A program made the position numbers and the translations under genes. A model generated the notes under the pieces. The model saw nothing but the letters and a program-made list of their open reading frames with translations, was not told the DNA's origin and did no database searches. Below, in pieces: positions 27,986-36,307 of a stretch of 43,586 bases of DNA. Each line of letters opens with the position of its first letter. The stretch's first letter is position 1. The stretch is from Chitinispirillales bacterium ANBcel5 (GTDB lineage Bacteria; Fibrobacterota; Chitinivibrionia; Chitinivibrionales; Chitinispirillaceae): NCBI GenBank assembly GCA_029688955.1, contig JARUKZ010000034.1, positions 1 to 43,586 of the forward strand, read 5' to 3'.

Positions 27986-28490
27986 CCGGACCCCAGGTAG
28001 GAAACCTGGGGCTAGGGCCGTAACCCCTTCGGGGTATTGTTTTCACGATTCCGTGGTTTGATATTTGGAGCCGGTCGGGATGATTCTCTTAAAATTGTAC
28101 ACGCCACGCCAAACATTTGGGCATTGATGCTATATTACCCCAACGGGGTTACGGCTCTAGCCTGGGGTTTCCTACCCCAGGAAGATGATCCATGTATCAG
28201 GTGGTTGATTGCGGTTTCGAATTTGGGAGAGTGGGTTCGATTGCGATGTATCGACCATTATTCCATATCGGAAAATGTCACCAATATACCGGACCGGATC
28301 CCCAGGTAGAAAACCTGGGGCTATGGCCGTAACCCCTTCGGGGTATTGTTTTCACGATTCCATGGTTTGATATTTGAATCCGGTCGGGATAATTCTCTTA
28401 AAATTATACACGCCACACCAAACATTTGGGCATTATCGCTATAATACCCCAACGGGGTTACGGCTCTAGCCTGGGGTTTCCTACCCCAGG
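27986..28490. repeat. Two complete family-B elements downstream of the second RAYT
   Basis: Elements lie at 27986-28181 (196 bp) and 28294-28490 (197 bp). Each is bounded by about 45-bp inverted arms that themselves contain small hairpins (ACCCC-TTC-GGGGT, CCCCAGG...CCTGGGG). The near-constant length and complete ends resemble a miniature transposable element. Confidence 0.9.
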
Positions 28491-28681
28491 AAGATGATCG
28501 GGAGATGTGACCATTCAACAGGTAATTGATTTCGTTTATTGATCATCGTAAAATGGATGGATGCGATTGCGACACGTCACATCAAACCTCATTCAAAAAC
28601 ATCTCCCTTTGCACAATCATTTTCGACAAAGGTATATTTCACATCAAACAACACAGTGGAAACGATCACATGAAGAAAAAC

Positions 28682-28721
28682 CCTGTCTAAATAGCCCTAT
28701 ACGTATAGTTAGAGAAACAGG
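28682..28721 (+). promoter_or_regulatory. Extended inverted repeat just upstream of the MutY-like gene
   Basis: CCTGTCTAA (28682-28690) pairs with TTAG-AGAA-ACAGG (28709-28721, 4-nt bulge). A perfect inner palindrome CTATACGTATAG lies at 28697-28708. It ends 12 bp before the start codon, so it could be an operator or a leader hairpin. Confidence 0.45.
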
Positions 28722-28733
28722 CGAAAATAAGCC

Positions 28734-29555
28734 ATGAAACTCACTCCAGCTCAAAAAGCATCATTTAGAAAAACAGTAAAAGAGTTTTATCTCAGCCATA
28801 AGCGTTTGCTGCCCTGGAGAGAGAATGTCAGCCCCTACACCGTGTTTATCTCCGAAGTGATGCTTCAGCAGACACAGGTGCAGCGGGTGAGAACAAAATT
28901 TGGCCCGTTCGTCGAGCGTTTCCCCGACTTTGCAACCCTGGCAGCTGCAACCCTGGAGGAGGTGCTTCAACTGTGGAAAGGGCTTGGGTATAACAGACGG
29001 GCACAATCACTGAGAAATGCTGCGCAGATTATAGTGAACGAGTATGACGGCACCCTGCCATCATCACCCGAAGAGCTTAAAAAACTCCCGGGGATCGGTG
29101 TCGCCACCGCTGCTTCAATTGCCGCCTTTGCATTCAATGCCCCCACACTGTTTCTTGAAACCAATATCCGCACCGTGTATATACATCACTTTTTCCCCAA
29201 TAGAAGCGATGTAAGTGATCATGAGCTGCTTGAGCTGGCAGAACAGACAATAGATCGCACCAATGCTTCAGACTGGTACTCCGCTCTCATGGACTATGGA
29301 ACCGAGCTTAAAAAACAGGAGGGCAATCTTACCCGCAACAGCGCTTATTACAAAAAACAGTCCTCTTTTAGCGGCTCACGGCGGCAACTACGGGGGCTTG
29401 TTCTGTCACTGCTACTTGAAAACAAAACCATGAACCTCAACCTCATCGTCCAAAACCTCGAACGTGATGCGGAACAGATCAGCGAGGTTCTGGAGCATCT
29501 GACCAAAGAGGGGATAGTTGCGAAAAAGAGGTCTTCTTATGTGCTGGCGGAATGA
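28734..29555 (+). CDS. MutY-like A/G-specific adenine glycosylase lacking the iron-sulfur cluster
   Basis: This HhH-GPD DNA glycosylase keeps the MutY N-terminal catalytic helix with Glu41 (ISEVMLQQTQVQRV), the GLGYNRRAQSLRNAA block and the helix-hairpin-helix LPGIGVATAASIAAFAF. Residues after the HhH read FLETNIRTVY, where MutY has the catalytic Asp in VDGNV-type sequence; here Glu142 stands in its place. The CX6CX2CX5C cluster cysteines are absent, and the C-terminal NUDIX-like domain is replaced by a short winged-helix-like stretch (LEHLTKEGIVAKKRSSYVL). Length is 273 residues. It probably removes mispaired bases, but specificity is uncertain. Confidence 0.8.
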   Translation: MKLTPAQKASFRKTVKEFYLSHKRLLPWRENVSPYTVFISEVMLQQTQVQRVRTKFGPFVERFPDFATLAAATLEEVLQLWKGLGYNRRAQSLRNAAQIIVNEYDGTLPSSPEELKKLPGIGVATAASIAAFAFNAPTLFLETNIRTVYIHHFFPNRSDVSDHELLELAEQTIDRTNASDWYSALMDYGTELKKQEGNLTRNSAYYKKQSSFSGSRRQLRGLVLSLLLENKTMNLNLIVQNLERDAEQISEVLEHLTKEGIVAKKRSSYVLAE

Positions 29556-29574
29556 GATCTTGGGGTCCCAGGTT

Positions 29575-29594
29575 CCAGGCGTTTAAACGCCTGG
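29575..29594. repeat. Perfect 20-bp palindrome after the MutY-like gene
   Basis: CCAGGCGTTTAAACGCCTGG is fully self-complementary and lies 19 bp after the stop codon. No T-run follows (a run of G does), so it is not a standard terminator; it may be an isolated REP-like unit. Confidence 0.6.
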
Positions 29595-29734
29595 TGGGGG
29601 GGGCGAAATGAATTCTCCTCGTCCTGTAGGGACGACTTTCTTTCCCGATGCCAAATCGAAGGGGGCAAAACAACTCTCAATAAAAATCTGGCAGCGTAAA
29701 AAATCCAACAATTATATTAAGAAATGGAAAATTC

Positions 29735-29900
29735 AGCCAGCTGTTCGGGCTGAAACGACATTAAATAACGGAACGGGGTGTGAATCCCCGGCGGACCCGC
29801 CGCTGTAACCGGGGACTGCAGAGCAAAGAACCACTGTCGGATAAAACACACCGATGGGAAGGCTGCTCGAAGCGGTTTGATCCGGAAGCCAGAAGACGAT
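29735..29900 (+). promoter_or_regulatory. Cobalamin riboswitch (AdoCbl aptamer)
   Basis: The conserved parts appear in order: GGGTGTGAATCCCCGGCGG, ACCCGCCGCTGTAACCGGGG, then CCACTG, GATGGGAAGGC and the B12-box-like GAAGCCAGAAGAC. This matches the cobalamin riboswitch consensus. It lies about 335 bp upstream of cobB and should lower expression of the corrin operon when adenosylcobalamin is plentiful. Confidence 0.95.
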
Positions 29901-30233
29901 TTAGTGCCTAAATCCCTTAAGAGGGGATTTGCCTTTGAACTTTGGAAGAGTTCTGAGGATTTGAAATTGGAACACCTGTGCATCCAGTAGCATAAAGTTT
30001 ATATGGTACTGTCCTCGTACACCTTTCATTTTCAGCACTCGGCGGGAAAGAGCGGAACACCAGCGTGCCGCGTCCATCTTTTTTCAAAGTGGGAGACCGG
30101 GTGTGTGAAGAGATTCCTTCAGAGAGAGAATTTTTAGGATTATGCTTCGTCTGCGGAAGACCGCGCTCAGTATGAGCGGACCCTTCGGCTGTACGCTCAG
30201 GGACCGATGGGAATACGGAAAAGGACTTAGAGC
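29901..30233 (+). other. Long leader between riboswitch and cobB, with alternative hairpins
   Basis: No gene is supported. AAATCCC...GGGATTT at 29910-29930 forms a hairpin without a T-run. Near the start codon, TGAGCG at 30173-30178 can pair either with CGCTCA at 30164-30169 or with CGCTCA at 30194-30199. These two structures exclude one another, a design expected for an expression platform. AAGGA at 30221-30225 is the ribosome site for cobB. Confidence 0.55.
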
Positions 30234-31637
30234 TTGAAATCAAACAAACAATACGCATTTATGATTGCTGCTACCGGAAGCGGGGTGGGGAAAACCTCCG
30301 TGTCAACTGCTCTATGTGCGGCGTTTATAGCCCGCGGTATGAGTGTGCAGTGTTTTAAAGCCGGGCCTGATTTTCTTGATCCAACTTTCAGCACCGCGCT
30401 CACTGGCCGCCCATGCTACAATCTTGATATCTGGATGTGTGGCGAAGAATATTGCCGCGAGCTGTTTGAGCATAAGAGTGAAGGTGCCGATGTTGTCGTG
30501 GTAGAAGGGGTGATGGGGCTTTATGACGGAGCGGATTCATCATCGGATTACGGCAGTTCCGCTCATCTTGCACGCCTGCTTGATATCCCGGTGCTACTCC
30601 TTATTGATGTAAGGGGCAATGCCAGGACCGCCGCAGCAGTGGTGCATGGCATGGTTAACTTTCCAAATGCACCGAAGGTTGCCTCAGTGATTGCAAACAG
30701 GGTCGGAAGTCCGGCACATGGGCAGATTATTGATACTGCACTCCGTTCAGTTAACCTATCTCCACTCGCAGGAGCTGTTGTTCGCGGGGCTTTCCCGGAG
30801 ATTGCCAGCAGACATCTCGGGTTAATGCCAATCGACCCTTTGTCAGTAGAGAATCGCTTCTATGATAATTTTGCTCAGGCTGCAGAAGAGCATCTTGCAA
30901 TCGATTCGATCCTTTCGCTAACTGAAAAGAGAACTGCCTCTGCCGATGATATAATTACGAGAAAGCAAATACAGGAAGATACAACTAAACGGGTGCGTAT
31001 GGCGATAGCCCGTGATGAAGCTTTCTTTTTCTATTATGCCGATGACCTTGAACGCCTTACCAGTGAAGGGGTAGAGTTGGTCCCCTTTTCTCCACTGCAC
31101 GATGAGATATTGCCCCATGATATCGATGCACTATGGATTGGCGGAGGCTATCCCGAAGAGCATGCTGCAAAGCTGAGTCGTAACAGTGCAATGCGTAGCT
31201 CTATACGACAGTTTGCAGAGAATGGCGGCGTCGTGTATGCAGAATGTGGTGGGTATATGTACATTGGAAACGGGATTTTTGATCGTGAAGAGAAGTATTA
31301 TGAGATGTGCGGTGTATTGCCGGTAAAGTATTCAATGCGGAAAAAAATTTCACGTCTCTCCTATGCAGAAGTGACGTTTAAGACGGACACTTTCTTTGGC
31401 CCTGCAGGTACTGAGTGCCGTGGTCATGAATTTCATTACTCTGATATCGTTGCCCGTACAGAAAAAAGCAATGCTGCATATTCTGTGTCATATCGAAAGG
31501 GTGGAAGTACAGAGGAGCAGGGGTGCAGTTATAAAAATGTGATTGCAGGCTATGTTCATCTGCATCTGTCTTCTCATCCGTTCGCACTGAAATATTTTGT
31601 CAGTTTTGTTGAAAAGAATATAACGGAGAACTTATAA
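30234..31637 (+). CDS. cobB: Cobyrinate a,c-diamide synthase
   Basis: The enzyme (CobB/CbiA) uses ATP and glutamine to amidate the a and c side chains of cobyrinate. The N-terminal P-loop is GSGVGKTS (about 15-22), with FKAGPDFLDP and VVVEGVMGLYDG. The C-terminal class I glutamine amidotransferase domain has the nucleophile Cys338 in VVYAECGGYMYIG. Length is 467 residues. The TTG at 30234 has AAGGA eight bases upstream; the next ATG at 30261 would also keep the P-loop. It is the first gene of the riboswitch-controlled operon, and cbiC starts immediately after its stop codon. Confidence 0.95.
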   Translation: MKSNKQYAFMIAATGSGVGKTSVSTALCAAFIARGMSVQCFKAGPDFLDPTFSTALTGRPCYNLDIWMCGEEYCRELFEHKSEGADVVVVEGVMGLYDGADSSSDYGSSAHLARLLDIPVLLLIDVRGNARTAAAVVHGMVNFPNAPKVASVIANRVGSPAHGQIIDTALRSVNLSPLAGAVVRGAFPEIASRHLGLMPIDPLSVENRFYDNFAQAAEEHLAIDSILSLTEKRTASADDIITRKQIQEDTTKRVRMAIARDEAFFFYYADDLERLTSEGVELVPFSPLHDEILPHDIDALWIGGGYPEEHAAKLSRNSAMRSSIRQFAENGGVVYAECGGYMYIGNGIFDREEKYYEMCGVLPVKYSMRKKISRLSYAEVTFKTDTFFGPAGTECRGHEFHYSDIVARTEKSNAAYSVSYRKGGSTEEQGCSYKNVIAGYVHLHLSSHPFALKYFVSFVEKNITENL

Positions 31638-32270
31638 GTGAATAAACAAGTGATGGCCGGAAAGGCTATAGAGTGCAGGAGTCATCAGATTATCGACCGG
31701 GCTCTCAGGCGGTTTGGGTATGGTGGCGGGGATGATGAAAAGGTGATAGTACGCCGTGTTGTTCATGCAACTGCAGAGTTTTCCTTTTCAGAAAACCTCT
31801 ATATTCATTCGAATGCGATTACACGTGGGGTTGCGGCTCTTGGTGCAGGCAGTCGACTTATTTGTGATGTGAGAATGCTTGCAGCAGGATGTACCCATTC
31901 ACCTTTACCGGTACAGTGTGCGCTGGATGTAGCGGGTAACGCTGAACTTGCGACTAAAAAAGGAATCACTCGCTCCTCTGCAGCATTTGAGCTGTTGGAA
32001 GATCAGTTGGATGGAGCTATCATTGCAATAGGTAATGCCCCGACTGCGCTTCGTACAGTGATTGCGCTTTGCACCGCTCCAAAAGGGCCATCACCGGCCT
32101 TAATTATCGGTATGCCAGTTGGATTCGTTGATGCAAAGGAGTCCAAAATTGCTTTGAAAACTTCGGGTCTTGTGTGTATCACCAATACCAGTCGCAAAGG
32201 GGGAAGCCCCGCAGCAGCAGCTGTTTTCAATGCTCTATGTACCTTATATAAAGAAAGGAGCAGGGTGTAA
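31638..32270 (+). CDS. cbiC: Cobalt-precorrin-8 methylmutase
   Basis: CbiC moves a methyl group from C11 to C12 to give cobyrinate. The catalytic histidine is His43 in RRVVHATAEF, and family blocks include DVRMLAAGCTHS, IAIGNAPTAL and IIGMPVGFVDAKESK. The GTG start follows directly on the cobB stop, with GGAG nine bases upstream. Length is 210 residues, typical. Confidence 0.95.
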   Translation: MNKQVMAGKAIECRSHQIIDRALRRFGYGGGDDEKVIVRRVVHATAEFSFSENLYIHSNAITRGVAALGAGSRLICDVRMLAAGCTHSPLPVQCALDVAGNAELATKKGITRSSAAFELLEDQLDGAIIAIGNAPTALRTVIALCTAPKGPSPALIIGMPVGFVDAKESKIALKTSGLVCITNTSRKGGSPAAAAVFNALCTLYKERSRV

Positions 32271-32281
32271 CTACCCTATCT

Positions 32282-33844
32282 GTGAAAAACCGTATGAAAC
32301 TGCTCGAGAGAAAAATTATTACTGATCATATAAAGGGACCAATGGACCCATCCCTTCCCGCGATTCTTCTCGCTGCGTTTGGAAGCAATTCTGAAGCCGG
32401 ACGCAGCACCTATGAAAAGATCGATAAGGCGTTTGAACAGTCGTTTCCGGACCACCGTCGTATATGGGGGTTTACCTCCAAAACGGTGAAAAAGAGGATG
32501 AGTGAACGTAATACTCCGATAGCTGACGTTTCGGAAGCACTTGAGATACTGAGAGCTGAAGGTGTGGAGTCGTGTGCTGTTGTACCGCTGTTTGTTATTC
32601 CAGGCGAGGAGTACGAGCGTATCACCGGGCTAAAGGTTAGTGGAATGAAGATTCACACTGCACTTCCTTTACTTGCCGGCGCACAGGATATCGAGAGGGT
32701 AGCTTCACTGTGCCTTTCGATGATCCAAAAGGATACAGCCACAATTCTTGCAGGACACGGCAACGGATCTGATTCCAGTCTTAATGCCCCACTGCTGTCA
32801 CTTGAACGCCATATCCGCAAACAGTCTGAACACGCCTTTCTCGCAACATTTGACGGGGAACCGGGTGTTGCATCGCTTGAACAGTTTAGCTCACTTTCGG
32901 GGCAGAATAGATCGATTGATGTACTGCCATTACTAATGGTAAGCGGAGTGCATGTGGAGGATGATGTTCTGGGCGAGAAACCTTCATCGTGGAAAAATAT
33001 CCTTGGCGATTATGAGTTGAGTATTCTACCATCACTGGGGATGCATCCCGGAATACAACAAGTTTTTATTGACCATTGCAGCGCGGCACTTGATACCCTC
33101 ACCAGTCGAAAAGCATTTAAACCACAGAACGGGCACTTCTATGCAGTAGGTGTGGGACCTGGTGCGCCGGATCTTCTGACAAGGCGGGCTGAGACTGTAA
33201 TCAGAGCTGCGGATGTAATTATTGCCCCTAAATCTGCAGTAACCACCGAAAGCTTAGCATTGGAAACCGTTGCTGATTGTTTACGCCCTGATCAGCAGAT
33301 TCTGGAGCATGTGTATTCGATGTCACGAGATCTGACCCGGACAATGGAAAACTGGTCGCAAATCGCCAGAAAAGTAAAAGAGTACTGTAATGAAGGGAAA
33401 AAAGTTGTACAGATCACGCTCGGTGATCCTCATCTTTACAGTACCACCGCTTATCTGATGAGTATGCTTAGAGAGCAGATGGATGAAACGCTTCTTCACA
33501 TTATACCGGGGATCAGCGCTTTTCAGGCAGCTGCGGCTTCATTTACCGAACCTCTTACGAGTCAGGAGGACCGGATGATACTCATGAGTGCTCAGGATAT
33601 GGATGCTGTAAGTGACGCGCTTGAACGGTGTGAAACATTGGTTCTGTACAAATGTGCTTCAGTGCTGGATCAGCTTGCCACTTTGCTTGAACAGAAGGGG
33701 CTTATCGATCAGGCAAGGCTGGTTTGTTACGCTGAACAGGAACAACAGCTTGTCTTTAACGATATTCGTGATGCGGTGCATACGGCAAAAGGATACATGG
33801 CTACAGCAACGATCCATGTGCGGCGCAAGAGCTGGGCTGTATGA
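32282..33844 (+). CDS. cbiK-cbiL: Fusion: anaerobic cobaltochelatase CbiK and cobalt-factor II C20-methyltransferase CbiL
   Basis: The first half (about 25-275) matches CbiK, which inserts cobalt into sirohydrochlorin early in the anaerobic pathway. Its two catalytic histidines correspond to His159 (LAGHGNGSD) and His224 (LMVSGVHVEDDVLGEK...SSWK). The second half (about 286-520) is CbiL, an SAM-dependent methyltransferase with VGVGPGAPDLLTRRA at its start and IIPGISAFQAAAASF. So one chain would carry out two successive steps. The start is uncertain: GTG 32282 (used here), ATG 32294 or ATG 32342 all keep the domains. The stop overlaps cbiD by four bases (ATGA). Confidence 0.92.
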   Translation: MKNRMKLLERKIITDHIKGPMDPSLPAILLAAFGSNSEAGRSTYEKIDKAFEQSFPDHRRIWGFTSKTVKKRMSERNTPIADVSEALEILRAEGVESCAVVPLFVIPGEEYERITGLKVSGMKIHTALPLLAGAQDIERVASLCLSMIQKDTATILAGHGNGSDSSLNAPLLSLERHIRKQSEHAFLATFDGEPGVASLEQFSSLSGQNRSIDVLPLLMVSGVHVEDDVLGEKPSSWKNILGDYELSILPSLGMHPGIQQVFIDHCSAALDTLTSRKAFKPQNGHFYAVGVGPGAPDLLTRRAETVIRAADVIIAPKSAVTTESLALETVADCLRPDQQILEHVYSMSRDLTRTMENWSQIARKVKEYCNEGKKVVQITLGDPHLYSTTAYLMSMLREQMDETLLHIIPGISAFQAAAASFTEPLTSQEDRMILMSAQDMDAVSDALERCETLVLYKCASVLDQLATLLEQKGLIDQARLVCYAEQEQQLVFNDIRDAVHTAKGYMATATIHVRRKSWAV

Positions 33845-34917
33845 ACGGTGTGCAGGGAAGAGGGCGCACCGGTTACACCACCGGATGCTGTGCTGCAGCA
33901 GCTGCCAAGGCAGCAGCACTGGCACTATGCAAAAAAGAAACGGTGAAATCGGTAACAGTTGCCCTTCCTGAATGCAGGACAGTTCAAATTACTATTGAAT
34001 CAGTATGGTTTGACAGTACAAAGGGGGGCGCGTCGGTTAGAAAAGATGCCGGAGATGATCCCGATTCTACTCATGGAATGCTTGTTTCTGTTGAGCTGGA
34101 GCAATCTGATGAAAATCGTTTCTATGCCGGGGAGGGAGTAGGGACTGTAACACTGCCAGGTCTCACCGTCGCGGTGGGTGAGCCGGCAATAAATTCTATG
34201 CCACGACAGATGATTGTGCAGGCTATACAGTCGGTAACCAGAGAAAAAATGAGCATAACAGTGTCGATCCCCGGGGGCGAGGCAGTTGCAAGTCGAACAT
34301 TTAATCCACGTCTTGGAATAGAGGGTGGACTTTCTATACTTGGCACTACCGGTATAGTGCGCCCCTTTTCAACAGATGCTATCGCTGAGACGATCAGGTG
34401 TTCACTGAGCATCGCTGCTGCACGGGGAGTTAAAGATCCTGTTCTGGTTCCCGGTAATATCGGGCGTAATGCCGCACTAAAGATCTTTCCTGGCAGCAAG
34501 AATCGAATTGTTGAGGTTGGAAATGCCTGGGATAGTGCAATGCAGCGTATTGGTGCGTTTGGTTTTCGTAGCTTTACTGTGGTCGGTCATCCGGGAAAGC
34601 TTGTAAAGCTTACACAAACAGTGGGGGATACCCACTCGTCACGATCTCTTCGGGCGGTTGATATACTCAAGAACTATCTGCTGGATACAGGAATCTCTGT
34701 AACTGAAGATCGTATCACCACCGAAGACCTGCTTCTATCACTCGATTCGCCCGTTCGTGAAAAGCTGCTTAAGGACGCGTGTGCACAAATCGCACTATCA
34801 CTTGATAAGGCTGTGAAGACAGCTGCTGCAGTAAAGTGTCTCTGTGAAGAGGTGGTGCTGGTATCCATGAGTGGGGAGGTAATCTCAGGATGGAAAAGAG
34901 GTACAAAAATTGAATAG
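33841..34917 (+). CDS. cbiD: Cobalt-precorrin-5B C1-methyltransferase
   Basis: CbiD is recognised by the N-terminal RTGYTTGCCAAAAAKAA and by later blocks GGEAVASRTFNPRLGIEGGLSILGTTG (shown here as one run of short motifs GGEAVA, TFNPRLGI, GGLSILGTTG) and VVGHPGKLVKL. It methylates C1 of the cobalt-precorrin after ring contraction and is specific to the anaerobic route. Length is 358 residues, typical. It is coupled to the preceding gene by ATGA and overlaps cbiE by eight bases. Confidence 0.95.
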   Translation: MNGVQGRGRTGYTTGCCAAAAAKAAALALCKKETVKSVTVALPECRTVQITIESVWFDSTKGGASVRKDAGDDPDSTHGMLVSVELEQSDENRFYAGEGVGTVTLPGLTVAVGEPAINSMPRQMIVQAIQSVTREKMSITVSIPGGEAVASRTFNPRLGIEGGLSILGTTGIVRPFSTDAIAETIRCSLSIAAARGVKDPVLVPGNIGRNAALKIFPGSKNRIVEVGNAWDSAMQRIGAFGFRSFTVVGHPGKLVKLTQTVGDTHSSRSLRAVDILKNYLLDTGISVTEDRITTEDLLLSLDSPVREKLLKDACAQIALSLDKAVKTAAAVKCLCEEVVLVSMSGEVISGWKRGTKIE

Positions 34918-35548
34918 AGGGTGGTATTTTACAATCGCAGGGTGCGGTCCCGGGTCAAGCGATTATCTTACACAGGCGGTTAGCAACGCTGTAGAGGAGA
35001 GCGAAATCGTTGTTGGGTCAAGGCGTTTATGTGAACTATTTACATCCTTTAAAGGAGAGATAATTACCACATCCGATCTGAGCCATGTTAAAAGTGTGAT
35101 TGATTCAGCTCGTAAAAAGGGCCAAAGGGTTACAGTGCTTGTTTCAGGAGACCCGATGGTGTCAAGTCTTGCGACTCCTTTAAGAATTGCCTATCCTGAT
35201 GAGTATCGTATTGTTAGTGGAATAAGTGCCGTGCAGGTAGCAGCCGCAGCTGTGGGTGTTGATTGGACCAGCGCAGAGATTCTTTCGGCTCATGCTGTGA
35301 CCAACGCGGTGGATTACGATCTGCTTTTGAGAAAAGGCGCATTGATCCTGCTTGCGGGTAACAGAAAACATATCGCATGGATAAACTCACTGCATCAGGC
35401 GCTAAAGGATAGTTATACACTTTTTATCCTTAAAAATCTAACACTTAAAACTGAATCGATAGACGTTTATTGTGATGCAAATATAACTGAAGAGATTATT
35501 GCAGGGCTTACCATTCTTATTTGGAAAAGAGCGAAGGAGAAACAATGA
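34910..35548 (+). CDS. cbiE: Cobalt-precorrin-7 C5-methyltransferase, CbiE
   Basis: This SAM-dependent tetrapyrrole methylase has IAGCGPGSSDYLT at its N-terminus, VSGDPMVSSLATPL, and IVSGISAVQVAAAAVG. The length of 212 residues matches the stand-alone CbiE half of CobL. CbiE normally works with CbiT, which methylates C15 and decarboxylates; no cbiT is found in this operon, so it must be encoded elsewhere or the step is done differently. It overlaps cbiD by eight and cbiF by four bases. Confidence 0.9.
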   Translation: MNRGWYFTIAGCGPGSSDYLTQAVSNAVEESEIVVGSRRLCELFTSFKGEIITTSDLSHVKSVIDSARKKGQRVTVLVSGDPMVSSLATPLRIAYPDEYRIVSGISAVQVAAAAVGVDWTSAEILSAHAVTNAVDYDLLLRKGALILLAGNRKHIAWINSLHQALKDSYTLFILKNLTLKTESIDVYCDANITEEIIAGLTILIWKRAKEKQ

Positions 35549-36300
35549 AACTCTATTTTGTAGGAGCGGGGCCGGGTGATCCGGAACTGCTCACGCTAAA
35601 AGCAGCCCGCCTGCTCTCCGAATGCGTCTGCTGTATTTATGCCGGATCACTTGTTCCCGAGACGGTAACTGGTATGGTGAATAAGGATGCTGTTCTTTAT
35701 GATTCCTCGCGTATGACACTTGATCAGATTATTGCTACTATGAAAAGTTATGCTGATAAGGATTGTACGGTGGTGAGGCTTCACACCGGAGAACCGTCAT
35801 TGTACGGGGCTATCGGTGAACAGATGGCACGACTGGATGCCTGTGGTATAGAGTATGAGATCGTTCCGGGTGTCTCATCATATCAGGCAGCTGCTGCAGC
35901 ACTCAAATGTGAACTTACCGTCCCCGGTGGATCACAGACCGTAATTCTTTCAAGGGTTGCCGGAAGAACACCTGTTCCAAAAGAACAATCCCTTGGGAAT
36001 ATCGCACCACTAAAAGCTACTCTTTGCCTTTTTCTGTCGGTTGGTGCAATGGATACAATTGTTAAAGAACTTTCTCCTCATTACGGCAGTGACTGTCCTG
36101 TTGCTGTGGTGATGTATGCATCCCGGAAGAATCAAAAGGTAGTGAGAGGTACTCTCATTACTATAGCTGAGCAGATTGCAAAATCTGATATAAAGAAAAC
36201 TGCTATGGTTATTATAGGGGAAGCATTGAGTGGTAGTCAATCGGAATCGTACCTGTATAACAAATTTTTCTCCCATGAGTATCGTGATGCGCAGTCATGA
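35545..36300 (+). CDS. cbiF: Cobalt-precorrin-4 C11-methyltransferase
   Basis: CbiF/CobM is identified by YFVGAGPGDPELLTLKAAR, YAGSLVP, VRLHTGEPSLYGA, and PGVSSYQAAAAALKCELT followed by a SQTVILSRVAGRTPVP block (given as separate short motifs). It methylates C11. I chose the ATG at 35545 over an upstream in-frame start at 35521, because GAAGGAG lies four bases before it and it overlaps the cbiE stop as ATGA. Length is 251 residues. Confidence 0.95.
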   Translation: MKLYFVGAGPGDPELLTLKAARLLSECVCCIYAGSLVPETVTGMVNKDAVLYDSSRMTLDQIIATMKSYADKDCTVVRLHTGEPSLYGAIGEQMARLDACGIEYEIVPGVSSYQAAAAALKCELTVPGGSQTVILSRVAGRTPVPKEQSLGNIAPLKATLCLFLSVGAMDTIVKELSPHYGSDCPVAVVMYASRKNQKVVRGTLITIAEQIAKSDIKKTAMVIIGEALSGSQSESYLYNKFFSHEYRDAQS

Positions 36301-36307
36301 AGAGTTC

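Noticed and set aside
29608..29808. Plus-strand 66-codon frame
   Set aside because: It overlaps the start of the cobalamin riboswitch and resembles no protein family.
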